NCBI GenBank assembly: GCA_016302725.1
Contig: JAEDNB010000002.1
Location: 1 to 28,404, forward strand
DNA: 28,404 nucleotides
Reading direction: 5' to 3'
Source: Lentisphaeria bacterium
Lineage (GTDB): Bacteria; Verrucomicrobiota; Lentisphaeria; Oligosphaerales; Oligosphaeraceae
Shown: piece after piece, positions 1-7,710 of the stretch
Numbering within the stretch: the stretch's first letter is position 1
Layout: each line of letters opens with the position of its first letter
The notes under the pieces: model-generated
Database searches by the model: none
Seen by the model: only the letters and a program-made list of their open reading frames with translations
What the model was told of the DNA's origin: nothing
Position numbers and translations under genes: made by a program

Positions 1-245
1 GAGGGCCCCGTCGCCAGCAAATCCTCGTTGAGCCCCTCCTCCGAAACCCCCTCCGCAGGCTCCCCCGCCGCAGGCTCCCCCTCCGCAGGCTCCCCCGCCG
101 CAGAGGAAACCCCCTCCGCAGGTGCTCCGCTTTCCACCACCGGGCTTTCCACCACGGCAGACTCCCCGGCATTCTCTGGTTCAGCCTCCTGGGCCCACAG
201 TGTCAAGGCACAGGACAGGGCAAGGAAAGACATCCACTTTTTCAT
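1..245 (-). CDS. secreted protein with Ala/Glu/Pro/Gly repeats, 3' end outside window
   Basis: Only the first 81 codons are in the window; the frame is open to the left edge. The start ATG (245-243) follows an AGGAG ribosome-binding site nine bases upstream. The N-terminus MKKWMSFLALSCALTLWAQ is a clear signal peptide: a Lys-Lys start, a hydrophobic core and a probable cleavage near Ala-Gln. The mature part is acidic and low in complexity, built from repeats of the type PAEGE, PAAGE and PAEGV, encoded by a roughly 15-base repeat of GCC/GCG, GAG and GGG codons. It lies 113 bp downstream of the LpoB-like lipoprotein on the same strand, so the two may be co-transcribed. The repeat section looks like a flexible linker leading to a domain beyond the edge. 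I do not recognise the family and assign no function. Confidence 0.75.
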   Translation of the reverse strand, partial: MKKWMSFLALSCALTLWAQEAEPENAGESAVVESPVVESGAPAEGVSSAAGEPAEGEPAAGEPAEGVSEEGLNEDLLATGP

Positions 246-308
246 CCAAGGATTCTCCTAATCTAAAGTGAGAGGAACAAAGCGACGGGGGGGAGCGGGC
301 AAGGGGGA

Positions 309-342
309 AGGGGGAAGGCGCCATGCCCTCCTCTTTCCCCCT
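309..342 (-). terminator. terminator-like hairpin after the LpoB-like gene, no U tract
   Basis: AGGGGGAA (309-316) and TTCCCCCT (335-342) are perfect 8-base inverted repeats with an 18-base loop, just downstream of the stop at 359. No T run follows on the minus strand, so intrinsic termination is uncertain; it could instead slow exonucleases or attenuate transcription. Confidence 0.3.
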
Positions 343-358
343 GGGGTCCCCGGCGGGC

Positions 359-913
359 CTAGAAGACGTTTTTGCGGGCGGCGAGTTTGCGCAGGGGGAT
401 TCTCTTCTGCCAGAATTCCAGTCCGGTGGCCAAGTCGATAAGGGTGAGGTTCAGGCTGTATTCAATCTGCACATCGGAATTGTCCTGGCGGAGATTTCTT
501 TGGGTGAGCCTTCCCTTGAGGATATACTGCGGGGTCACCTGGACCGTGGCGTACTGGGCGGCCTCCCGGTTGTAGACGACAATCTTTCCGCAGTTGGTCA
601 GTTCCTCCCGCAGTCCGAGGCCCAGCCCTTCGGCCAGGGCCTCGGCGTCCCGGCCCCGGGAGAGGGTGTCATTGACCACATTTTCCACGATGACCACTGC
701 GCGGCTGGAACCTTCCGGGGCCTTGATGCGGTCCAGGGTCAGGAGGGACTCCACGGCGGCATAGACCGTGTCATCGATGTCGTCCTGGGAGAATCCGGAG
801 ACCGCCTCGGGGCGGGTGCCCTGGGGGATGTAGGCGGTTTTGGTGGCGCAGGAGGAGAGCGCGAAGGCTGCAAAGAGGGTGATGGCCGTCAGCACAAGGG
901 ATTTCTTGCTCAT
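359..913 (-). CDS. LpoB-like lipoprotein (penicillin-binding protein activator family)
   Basis: This 184-residue lipoprotein starts at ATG 913, after a GGAG motif; the longer open frame upstream lacks a plausible N-terminus. The signal peptide ends in LSSC, giving an acylated Cys22. The mature domain matches the LpoB/FlgO/CsgG-type fold: a strand with VVIVENVVNDT (about residues 70-80), a helix, then paired strands YATVQVTPQYILKGRL and VQIEYSLNLTLIDLATGLEFW, where YILKGRL and LTLIDLATG are typical family blocks. In Enterobacteria, LpoB stimulates the transglycosylase PBP1b from the outer membrane. No bifunctional PBP is nearby, so a role in peptidoglycan synthesis is by family only; related proteins serve flagella or curli-like export. 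It is followed by another exported protein and preceded by lysA with a 167-bp gap. Confidence 0.8.
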   Translation of the reverse strand: MSKKSLVLTAITLFAAFALSSCATKTAYIPQGTRPEAVSGFSQDDIDDTVYAAVESLLTLDRIKAPEGSSRAVVIVENVVNDTLSRGRDAEALAEGLGLGLREELTNCGKIVVYNREAAQYATVQVTPQYILKGRLTQRNLRQDNSDVQIEYSLNLTLIDLATGLEFWQKRIPLRKLAARKNVF

Positions 914-1080
914 ATCGTGGGGGACTCCAGAAGGATGTGTGGAATGGGCGGGGCATTCCTGGAGATGCCTTCCGCCCATGGGGTGGGGGTTCAGGGCCGC
1001 AATTCCCAATACGCGGACGCACGGGAAAATTCCAGGTTTTTTCAGGGAGGGAGGAAGCGGAGCGCCGCCGCCGTCCCGGA

Positions 1081-2352
1081 CTACTTTTTCAGTTCATCGG
1101 GCACATTCATGAGGCCGACGACATCGGCGATGGTCTCCGCCCGCCGCACAAGGACATGACGGGTGCCATTGACCAGGGCCTCCGCCGGACGGAGCCGGCC
1201 ATTGTACTGGTAGCTCATGGCATATCCGTAGGCGCCGGCATTCTCCACCACCACCAGGTCGCCCACCTGGGTGCCCTGGGGCAAAGCCCGGTCCCGCACC
1301 CAAAGGTCGGTGTTTTCGCAGAGTTGTCCGCAGAGATTCAAGGGAATCCTGGGTTCCTGTTCCCGGCGGTTCACATAGATGTGGTGGTATGCCCCGTAGA
1401 GGGCAGGCCGCGCCAGGACATTCATGCCGATGTCGGTGCCCACAATGCGCTTGTAGGACTCCTTCACCGCATGGACGCGCCCGATGATGTAGCCGGCGTC
1501 CCCCACGAAGTAGCGGGCGGGCTCCATCATGAGCCTGGGGGGCTTCAGGCCATACTGGGCAATCTTCTGCTGGAAGACCTGGGCGACGCGCTCGGCGGCG
1601 GCCTCGATGTCCAGGGGGGCGTCCTCGTGGCGGTAGGGGATGCCCAGGCCGCCACCCAGGTCGATGAAATCGAAATCTATGCCCAGTTCCTGCCCTGCCC
1701 TGCCCACCAGGTCCATCAGGAGCCCGGTCACATACCCGAAATATTCGGGGTCCCGGATGGAGGAGCCTGGCATCATATGGGCGCCAAAACGCTTCACCCC
1801 GGCTTCCTTCGCCGCCTTGTAGGCGGGCAGGACCTGGTCGGGATGGAGGCCGAATTTCGCGTCGGGCCCGGCATTGCAGACAAAGGCGCCGATGTCGCAT
1901 TGCCCATACCCGGGATTGACCCGGAAGGAGAGACGTTCGGGGACGCCATATTTCAGCACCCTGGGCAGGAGGGAGAGGTCATCCAGGTTGAAGATCACGC
2001 CGGATTCCACCCCCTGGCGGATATCCTCGTCCGAGAGGAAATTGCCGGAGAACATCACGTCGTCTCCGCCCAGCCCGATTTCCCTGGCCAGGAGGATTTC
2101 ATTGACGCTGGCCGCGTCAATCCCCGCGCCCTCCTGCCGGAGGATATTGGCCACCGCCAGGTTGTTGTTGGCCTTGATGGCATAGAAGAAGCGGGTATCG
2201 GGGTAGTACTTCCGGAAGGCGGCCAGGGCGCGCCGGAAATTCTGCCGAATCCTGTTTTCCTCGTAGACGTAGAGGGGGGTTCCGTAGGCGGAGGCGAGTT
2301 CCTCTGCGGAAACCCCCTCGAAGAAGATTTGGCCGTCGTCGTGTATTTCCAT
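1081..2352 (-). CDS. lysA: diaminopimelate decarboxylase, divergent subfamily
   Basis: This 423-residue protein is a fold-type III PLP enzyme predicted to decarboxylate meso-diaminopimelate to lysine. The PLP lysine is K60 in FYAIKANN; the phosphate-binding glycine loop is GGGLGIPY (233-240); the C-terminal domain carries CGQLCENTD (341-349), where the classical enzyme has CESGD, and ENAGAYGYAMS (370-380). Several positions differ from the textbook enzyme: the usual HxHIGSQ block is AHMMPGSS (191-198), so the ring-stacking His is Met, and EPGR is EPAR (277-280). The length is normal. No clear Shine-Dalgarno precedes the ATG; the bases before it are C-rich. It lies 42 bp after the DUF1015 gene on the same strand. 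A related decarboxylase activity, for example on a polyamine precursor, cannot be excluded, but the overall motif set favours LysA. Confidence 0.85.
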   Translation of the reverse strand: MEIHDDGQIFFEGVSAEELASAYGTPLYVYEENRIRQNFRRALAAFRKYYPDTRFFYAIKANNNLAVANILRQEGAGIDAASVNEILLAREIGLGGDDVMFSGNFLSDEDIRQGVESGVIFNLDDLSLLPRVLKYGVPERLSFRVNPGYGQCDIGAFVCNAGPDAKFGLHPDQVLPAYKAAKEAGVKRFGAHMMPGSSIRDPEYFGYVTGLLMDLVGRAGQELGIDFDFIDLGGGLGIPYRHEDAPLDIEAAAERVAQVFQQKIAQYGLKPPRLMMEPARYFVGDAGYIIGRVHAVKESYKRIVGTDIGMNVLARPALYGAYHHIYVNRREQEPRIPLNLCGQLCENTDLWVRDRALPQGTQVGDLVVVENAGAYGYAMSYQYNGRLRPAEALVNGTRHVLVRRAETIADVVGLMNVPDELKK

Positions 2353-2394
2353 GGGGCTCTAGGAGGTCATTCTATTTTTTGGGGGAGATTTCGA

Positions 2395-3606
2395 TTACTG
2401 GATGGCATGGGTAAAGAGGCCGTCCCGGAGCTTGGGTTCAAACCAAGTGGATTTGGGGGGCATGATGCCATGGGCGTCCGCAACCCGCATCAACTGTTCC
2501 AGGGAGGTGGGGTAGAGGGAGAACGCCAGCGCCTCCCCCTGGCGCACCCGTTCCTCCAATTCTCCGGTTCCCCGGATGCCGCCCACGAAATCAATGCGGG
2601 GGTCCCGGCGGGGATCCTGGATGCCCAGGATGGGGGCCAGGACCTGTTCCTGGAGGAGGCTCACATCCAGGCTGGCAATGGGGTCTTCCTCATGGCGGAG
2701 GCGGAAGGAGAGCCCCCGCCAGCGCCCATCCAGATAGAAGGAGACCTGCCCGGCGGCCGCAGGGACAGCGGGGGCGTCCTCCCAGACCTCTCCCACGTCC
2801 TTCAGGCGGGCCAGGAACTCCGGGGAGGAGAGGCCGCCCAGATCCTTCACCACGCGGTTGTAGGCGAGAATCTTCAGTTGGCTGGCCGGGAAGATGACGC
2901 CCATGGTGCGGGAGGCCTGGAGGGAGTCGGGGCGTTCCTGGGCGGCGCGGGCGGCCGCCGCGGCGCGGTGGTGTCCATCCGCGATATAGAGGAGGGGCAC
3001 CTTTGCCTGGAAGAGGCTTTGGAGAGCCGTCCCCTGTTCCCGGGGGATGCGCCAGCCCGTATGCCGGATGCCGTCCGTGGCGGTGAAATCGAAGAGGGGG
3101 GGCTGGCTTTCCATGACCTGCTTCACCAGGGCATCGGCCTCCGCCTGGTCCCGATAGGCCAGGAAGACGGGGCCGGTCTGCGCACCCGTGGAGAGGATAT
3201 GGCGGGTCCTGTCGTCCTCCTTCTCCTTCCGGGTGAACTCATGGCGCCGGACGATTCCCGCGTTGTATTCCGGCACGGAGACGCAGGCCACGATACCTGT
3301 CTGGCGGCGTCCCCCCATCACCAGGGAGTAGAGGTAGAGGCACTCTTCGTCGTCGGCGGCCAGCACCCCCTGTTCCTTCAGGGAGCGGAGATTATCTGCC
3401 GCCCGCTGGTAGACTTTGGGGTCGTAGGAGGAGACCTGGTCGGGGAATTCCAGGTCTGCCAGGGTCACCCGGAGGAAGGAAAGGGGGTTTCCCTCCACCG
3501 CCTGGCGCGCTTCCTGGCGGCTCATCACATCATAGGGGAGGGAGGCAACCTGGGGAGCCTTGTCCCGGGAGGGCATCAATGCACGGAAGGGGAAGATGGT
3601 GGACAT
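2395..3606 (-). CDS. DUF1015 family protein
   Basis: A 403-residue soluble protein of the DUF1015 family, complete at both ends. Diagnostic blocks are the N-terminal FPFRALMP...LPYDVMS (6-28), RRHEFTRKEKEDDR (120-133), and YIADGHHRAAAA (207-218). The DGHHR block resembles the nucleotide-binding motif of ParB/SerK-type phosphotransferases, so a nucleotide-dependent kinase activity on a small molecule is conceivable, though only as inference. Family members often sit near serine-biosynthesis genes, but none is seen here; the neighbours are lysA downstream (42 bp) and a 713-residue exported protein upstream (33 bp), suggesting one transcript. No Shine-Dalgarno is visible; ATG follows CATCCACC. 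There is no signal peptide or membrane segment. Confidence 0.85.
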   Translation of the reverse strand: MSTIFPFRALMPSRDKAPQVASLPYDVMSRQEARQAVEGNPLSFLRVTLADLEFPDQVSSYDPKVYQRAADNLRSLKEQGVLAADDEECLYLYSLVMGGRRQTGIVACVSVPEYNAGIVRRHEFTRKEKEDDRTRHILSTGAQTGPVFLAYRDQAEADALVKQVMESQPPLFDFTATDGIRHTGWRIPREQGTALQSLFQAKVPLLYIADGHHRAAAAARAAQERPDSLQASRTMGVIFPASQLKILAYNRVVKDLGGLSSPEFLARLKDVGEVWEDAPAVPAAAGQVSFYLDGRWRGLSFRLRHEEDPIASLDVSLLQEQVLAPILGIQDPRRDPRIDFVGGIRGTGELEERVRQGEALAFSLYPTSLEQLMRVADAHGIMPPKSTWFEPKLRDGLFTHAIQ

Positions 3607-3639
3607 GGTGGATGTGGTCTTATTCTGTTGTGGGGAGAT

Positions 3640-5781
3640 TCAGGGAAGGGTTTCCTCCTGGCGGGAGAGTCCATCCAGGAGGATTTGCTCTCCCTCCCGT
3701 CGGAGGCGTTGGATGCCCTCCTGGCGGAGGACCTCCAGGGCGGGCTCCTGGGAGAAATCCGCTCCTTCCAGCATCCAGGCCAGCCGGAGGGTCTCCTCGG
3801 CCTGTTCCTGGGGTGGGAGGGTGCGTTGCGCCAATTCCTGGGGAAGGGCCTTCAGCAGGGTGGCCATGAGGAGGTCCGCGTACTCCTGGAGGGCATTCTG
3901 CCGGGTGAAATCCAGCATTTCCCCGGTGGACCAGATTCGTTCCTGGCGCAAGGGGGCGCGGGGGGTGACGGGCTTCAACTGCCGCTGGTCCTGGCAGCGC
4001 AGGGTGTCCACCACATGGGAGGAAAGGAGGTTATCCTGCCAGAACTCCTTGGGATAGAAGGCATTCAATTCCAGGGGAAGAGACCTTTCCCCGCAGCGGA
4101 GCATTCCCCGGAGCCGGGCGTGTCCCACCCGGCTGGCCTGGATGGTTTCCAGGGACTCCTCCCACTGGGGTTGGAGGAAGGCATGGTCCCCGCCCTCTTC
4201 CATCCGGGCTTCCCCGTAGCCCCGCCTTTCCGTGCGGCGGCTTTGGCTCTCCACCGCCCCCGCCTCGTATTCCAGCAGTTCCCCCTCTTCCAGGCGCCAC
4301 TCCAGGGTAGCCTGGCCCCCTTCCCCTTCCAGGCGGACCAGGCGTCCGGCATTCCAGCGCGCAAGGCGCTCCGCCAAGGCAAAGCCCAGGTCTCTTCGCC
4401 AACTCGCCCCCTGTCCGGGCTCCTTGCCGGAAAACTCCCCCAGGGTCAAACGAAGGAAGGGGGGGACGTGGGCCAGGGTCTCCTCCGCCTGGGCGCACAG
4501 TTCCCGGGAGGAGGCGGCCTCCTCCCCCGTCAGTTCCCGCAGCATCCTTCCCAAGGCAAGGACAGAGGCGGGATAGCCCATGGCCTGGAACTGGCGCTGG
4601 CGGGCCAGATAGTGCTCCCTGGCCGCCGGCAGGAGGCCCTCCGCAGACTTTCGCAGAAGGGCGACCAGTTCCTCCCCATAGCCAAGGCGGGCGTAGCACT
4701 CCCAGGATTCGCCCTGCCCTGCGGCAAAGCGGTCTGCCCGCTCCCGCAGGCCATGGATGGCCTGGGCAAAGTCACCGTTCTCCGCCGCCTGGGCGCATTC
4801 CCGGGCGATGGCCTCCCGCCTGGCCTGGAAGGCGGCCTCCAGGTTTTTCTTCCCCTCCATCCACTTTTCCCGGACCGCCTTCTGCAGCCGCAAGTCCTTT
4901 TCCCACTGCTGCATCGCCTCGCTCATCGCGGCCTCGTAGCGTTCCAACCCGACCCGTGGCCAGAGCCGGATGACGCCCTCCACCAGCCGGCGGGGGGCTT
5001 CCTCGCAAAGCCGATTCCACCGGGGCAACGTGGTTTCATCCCCAATCACCCCCAGGTCCGGCTGTTCGGGGAGGCCCTGCCTCGCCTGGTCCAGCCGCGC
5101 CAGCGTCTGGACGGCACGGGCCCCATCCTGGAAGCTCTCTTCGGCGAAATCCATGGCCTCCGTGAGCCGTGCCTTCAGGGCGACCGCCTGGAGGCTTCGT
5201 TCCAGCAGCCGCAGGTTCTGTTCATCGGGGGAGGCGATTTCCAGGGAAGGATGTTTGGCCGCCCACTGGGCGAAGAGGACATTCTCATCCCCCGTGGTGG
5301 TCTCGGCAAGGAATCCCCGGCATTCCTGCACGGGCACCTCCAGGGTATGGTGCATTTCCAGGGTCTGCCGGCACCGGGCCAGCATGGCCTCCATCTCCGG
5401 AAAATCCTGCCGTCCGGCCAGGCTTTCGTAAAGGAAGGCTATGCCTCCCTGGGGGGGGATGTAGGCGAAATCGGGATAGCGCCCCACCAGGCTCTGGGCC
5501 GCCATGCCGCAAAGCAGGATCGCCCGGTCGTTGAGGGCGTTGTGCACCAGGCCGAAGGCCTCCCCCGCCCGCAGACGCGCCTCCTGCCCATACTGCTCCC
5601 CATACCAGGCAAGAAGGGAATATTGCGCCTCCAGGGAGAGCCCCTCCGGAAATTCAATGCGGCCCGCCGCGCCGCTTCCCTGGGAGACATAGCCAGGAGG
5701 CGCCGTCAGGGTCCGGCAGGAGACAGACAGCATCAAGGCCGCGGCCCCCATGAAGAATGTGCATCGACGCCAGAGGGACAT
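3640..5781 (-). CDS. large exported alpha-helical protein, probable lipoprotein, unknown function
   Basis: I do not recognise this 713-residue protein. It begins with a basic tip (MSLWRRC), a hydrophobic core and SVSC, an imperfect lipobox that would acylate Cys22; otherwise it is a secreted protein. The rest is rich in Ala, Glu, Leu, Arg and Gln and looks almost wholly helical, with many short amphipathic stretches such as AMLARCRQTLEMH, ERSLQAVALKARL and AAENGDFAQAIHGLRERAD. The last, around residue 340, resembles a TPR-like helix pair. Scattered Trp and Tyr and no Cys clusters argue against a metal centre. The start ATG at 5781 lacks a Shine-Dalgarno and follows a pyrimidine-rich stretch. 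It precedes DUF1015 by 33 bp. A scaffold or periplasmic assembly role would fit the helical-repeat look, but no function is assigned. Confidence 0.7.
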   Translation of the reverse strand: MSLWRRCTFFMGAAALMLSVSCRTLTAPPGYVSQGSGAAGRIEFPEGLSLEAQYSLLAWYGEQYGQEARLRAGEAFGLVHNALNDRAILLCGMAAQSLVGRYPDFAYIPPQGGIAFLYESLAGRQDFPEMEAMLARCRQTLEMHHTLEVPVQECRGFLAETTTGDENVLFAQWAAKHPSLEIASPDEQNLRLLERSLQAVALKARLTEAMDFAEESFQDGARAVQTLARLDQARQGLPEQPDLGVIGDETTLPRWNRLCEEAPRRLVEGVIRLWPRVGLERYEAAMSEAMQQWEKDLRLQKAVREKWMEGKKNLEAAFQARREAIARECAQAAENGDFAQAIHGLRERADRFAAGQGESWECYARLGYGEELVALLRKSAEGLLPAAREHYLARQRQFQAMGYPASVLALGRMLRELTGEEAASSRELCAQAEETLAHVPPFLRLTLGEFSGKEPGQGASWRRDLGFALAERLARWNAGRLVRLEGEGGQATLEWRLEEGELLEYEAGAVESQSRRTERRGYGEARMEEGGDHAFLQPQWEESLETIQASRVGHARLRGMLRCGERSLPLELNAFYPKEFWQDNLLSSHVVDTLRCQDQRQLKPVTPRAPLRQERIWSTGEMLDFTRQNALQEYADLLMATLLKALPQELAQRTLPPQEQAEETLRLAWMLEGADFSQEPALEVLRQEGIQRLRREGEQILLDGLSRQEETLP

Positions 5782-5855
5782 ATCAGGGGATGGGAATCGG
5801 GAAAGGGGCGGGGGAAATTAAGGAAAGGCGCGGGGAGAGGGCTGGGCAAGTGCGC

Positions 5856-5930
5856 CCGTCCCCTCCCCTGGCCAGGAACCCTCCCCTCCCGGAGGGCCTC
5901 CCGACGGGAGAGGGGAAGGGAGGGGGACGG
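5856..5930. repeat. 75-bp GC-rich fold-back between cyclophilin and the exported protein
   Basis: CCGTCCCCTCCC (5856-5867) pairs with GGGAGGGGGACGG (5918-5930) with one extra G. Inside lies a second, imperfect stem (5879-5891 with 5905-5920) capped by GGAGG-G-CCTCC (5891-5901). It sits just past the cyclophilin stop and fills most of the 168-bp gap to the next gene. It may act as a transcript-end structure, or it may be an intergenic palindromic repeat like those at 9155-9212 and 19457-19493. There is no U tract on the minus strand. Confidence 0.5.
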
Positions 5931-5949
5931 CCTGGCGGAGGCGTTTCGC

Positions 5950-6561
5950 CTAGAGTTTCTTGACCTTGTATTCGTGGTTTCGTTTGCTGACCACCTCGAT
6001 GTTGAAGGTCACCCGTTCGCGGCAGCGACCGCTCTCGGAGCCAATCTTCTCCAGGGCGTCCAGCACTTCCATTCCCTCGATTACCTTGCCGAAGACGGCG
6101 TGGTGTCCATCCAGCCAGGGGGTATCGGTGAAGGTGATGAAAAACTGGCTTCCGTTGGTGTTGGGGCCGGAGTTGGCCATGGAGAGCACGCCGCGTCCCA
6201 CGTGGCGCAAATCCTTGCTGAACTCATCGGCGAAGCGGTATCCGGGGTCGCCGGTGCCGGGGGTGCCGATGGAGCCCTCCCGGGAGAAGGGGCATCCGCC
6301 CTGGGCCATGAAGCCAGGGATGACCCGATGGAAGGTGTGGCCGCGGTAGAAGCCGGCTTCCGCCAGGCTGATGATGTTGGCCACGGTATTGGGGCACTGG
6401 TCCTCGTAGAGCTCCACCTTCATGTCGCCTTTGCTGGTCATGATGCGGATTACGGGATTGGGTTCGGATTTTGTGGTCGGCATTTTCGCGTTTTTCTCCT
6501 GGGTATAGGCAAGGGGTGAAAAGAACAACAGGGCTGACAGGGACAAAAGGAATTTCTGCAT
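5950..6561 (-). CDS. secreted cyclophilin-type peptidyl-prolyl isomerase
   Basis: A 203-residue protein that isomerises Xaa-Pro bonds, probably in the periplasm. The start is ATG 6561, because AGGAG lies seven bases upstream and the following MQKFLLSLSALLFFSPLAYTQ is a signal peptide. The cyclophilin domain begins about residue 37 and holds the family core: FHRVIPGFMAQGG, including the catalytic Arg of FHR, the substrate-pocket run NSGPNTNGSQFFIT, and LDGHHAVFGKVIEGM. The insertion CPFSREGSIGTPGTGDPGYRFADEF is typical of bacterial PpiA/PpiB-like enzymes that hold an extra loop after FMAQGG. It lies 81 bp downstream of rlmN on the same strand and has its own good ribosome-binding site. The family call is firm; its exact clients are unknown. 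Confidence 0.92.
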   Translation of the reverse strand: MQKFLLSLSALLFFSPLAYTQEKNAKMPTTKSEPNPVIRIMTSKGDMKVELYEDQCPNTVANIISLAEAGFYRGHTFHRVIPGFMAQGGCPFSREGSIGTPGTGDPGYRFADEFSKDLRHVGRGVLSMANSGPNTNGSQFFITFTDTPWLDGHHAVFGKVIEGMEVLDALEKIGSESGRCRERVTFNIEVVSKRNHEYKVKKL

Positions 6562-6627
6562 GGACTCTCTCCTGGTCGATGTCGACGGGATGGAATGGGA
6601 TGGGACAAGAAGAAACAAAGGGAAGGC

Positions 6628-6642
6628 GGGCGGAGCGCGCCC
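6628..6642 (-). terminator. possible weak terminator after rlmN
   Basis: GGGCG (6628-6632) and CGCCC (6638-6642) form a 5-bp stem immediately after the rlmN stop. On the minus strand it is followed by a pyrimidine stretch with several short T runs (CTTTGTTTCTTCTT). The stem is short, so this is tentative. Confidence 0.25.
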
Positions 6643-7710
6643 CTAGGGCGTCGGGGAAGAGAGGGGGCGCCCCTCCCGCTGCCATTGCTGGCGAAGTTGG
6701 CCGCAGGCGGCCAGGATGGCCTGTCCCCGGGAATGGCGGAGCGTGGCCTGGACGCCACGGGCGCAAAGCCCGTCCAGCCACTGGCGACAGCGCCGCAGTT
6801 CCGGGGCCGCCAGGGCGCTGGCATTGGGATTGCAGGGAATCAAATTCACCTTGGCCCGGAGGTCGTGGGCGATCTCCGCCAGGCGCCTTTGGGCCTCCAG
6901 GCTGTCGTTCTGTCCGCGCACCAGGGCGTATTCCAGCGTGAGCATCCGCCCGGTCTTCTCCCGATGCACCCGGCAGGCTTGGAAGATTTCCTCCAGGGGA
7001 TAGCGGTGATGGGGGGGGATGATGCGGGCGCGGCTCTCGTCATCCACCCCATGGAGGGAGAGGGCGAGATTCCAGTTCCGGGAGGCGGCGCCCTGGGGGG
7101 CCTCCTCCGCCAACTGGGCAAGGCGCAGGATGCCGGGGACGATTCCGCTGGTGGAGATGGTCACGTGCCGTGCGCCGAAGGCGGTTCGTTCCAGGGCGGG
7201 TGCCAGTGCCTCCAGGTTGAGGAGAGGTTCGCCCATGCCCATGACCACGATGTTGTCCACCCGTCCGCCCAGTTCCCGGCAGGCCAGCATGACCTGGTCG
7301 ACAATCTCCCCGCTGGTGAGGTTTCGCACCAGCCCGTTTCTCCCGCTGGCGCAGAAGACGCAGCGGACGGGGCATCCCACCTGGGTGGAGAGGCAGACGG
7401 TGGTGCGTTCCGGCACCCGCATGAGGACTGTCTCCACCGTGTTTCCGTCCTCCAGGCGGGAGAGCCACTTCACCGTGCCGTCGTCGGGGTCCTGGAGGCG
7501 TTCCACCACCTCCAGGGCGAAGGGGGCGATGCCGGCGTCCTCCAGGCGTCGGCGGAGTCCCTTGGGGAGATTGGACATTTCGTCGTAGGAGGCGGCGAAG
7601 CGTCCATAGGCCCACTCCTTCAGTTGCTTCAGGCGGAAGGCGGGTTCGCCCCAGCCGGCCAGCGTGGCGGCGGCGGCCTCCCCGGGAGCCAGGAAATCCT
7701 TGAGGTTCAT
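6643..7710 (-). CDS. rlmN: 23S rRNA (adenine(2503)-C(2))-methyltransferase RlmN
   Basis: A 355-residue radical SAM methyltransferase that methylates C2 of A2503 in 23S rRNA, and in many bacteria A37 of some tRNAs. The 4Fe-4S/SAM motif CPVRCVFC supplies C113, C117 and C120. The two mechanistic cysteines of the RlmN/Cfr family are present: C106 in RTTVCLSTQVGC and C336 in RHSRGQAILAACGQL. GMGEPLLN (158-165) is the usual SAM-contact block. I chose ATG 7710 (MNLKDFLAPGE) rather than the longer frame because it aligns with normal RlmN N-termini and its ATG overlaps the thiI TGA as ATGA, implying translational coupling. RlmN rather than Cfr is favoured by the intact AACGQL end and the housekeeping neighbourhood. 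Confidence 0.95.
   Translation of the reverse strand: MNLKDFLAPGEAAAATLAGWGEPAFRLKQLKEWAYGRFAASYDEMSNLPKGLRRRLEDAGIAPFALEVVERLQDPDDGTVKWLSRLEDGNTVETVLMRVPERTTVCLSTQVGCPVRCVFCASGRNGLVRNLTSGEIVDQVMLACRELGGRVDNIVVMGMGEPLLNLEALAPALERTAFGARHVTISTSGIVPGILRLAQLAEEAPQGAASRNWNLALSLHGVDDESRARIIPPHHRYPLEEIFQACRVHREKTGRMLTLEYALVRGQNDSLEAQRRLAEIAHDLRAKVNLIPCNPNASALAAPELRRCRQWLDGLCARGVQATLRHSRGQAILAACGQLRQQWQREGRPLSSPTP

Noticed and set aside
937..6519. An open frame of about 1860 codons on the plus strand
   Set aside because: It is antisense to lysA, DUF1015, the exported protein and the cyclophilin, all with clear protein signatures. GC-rich codon use removes stops from this frame; the translation is low-complexity Gly/Pro/His-rich.
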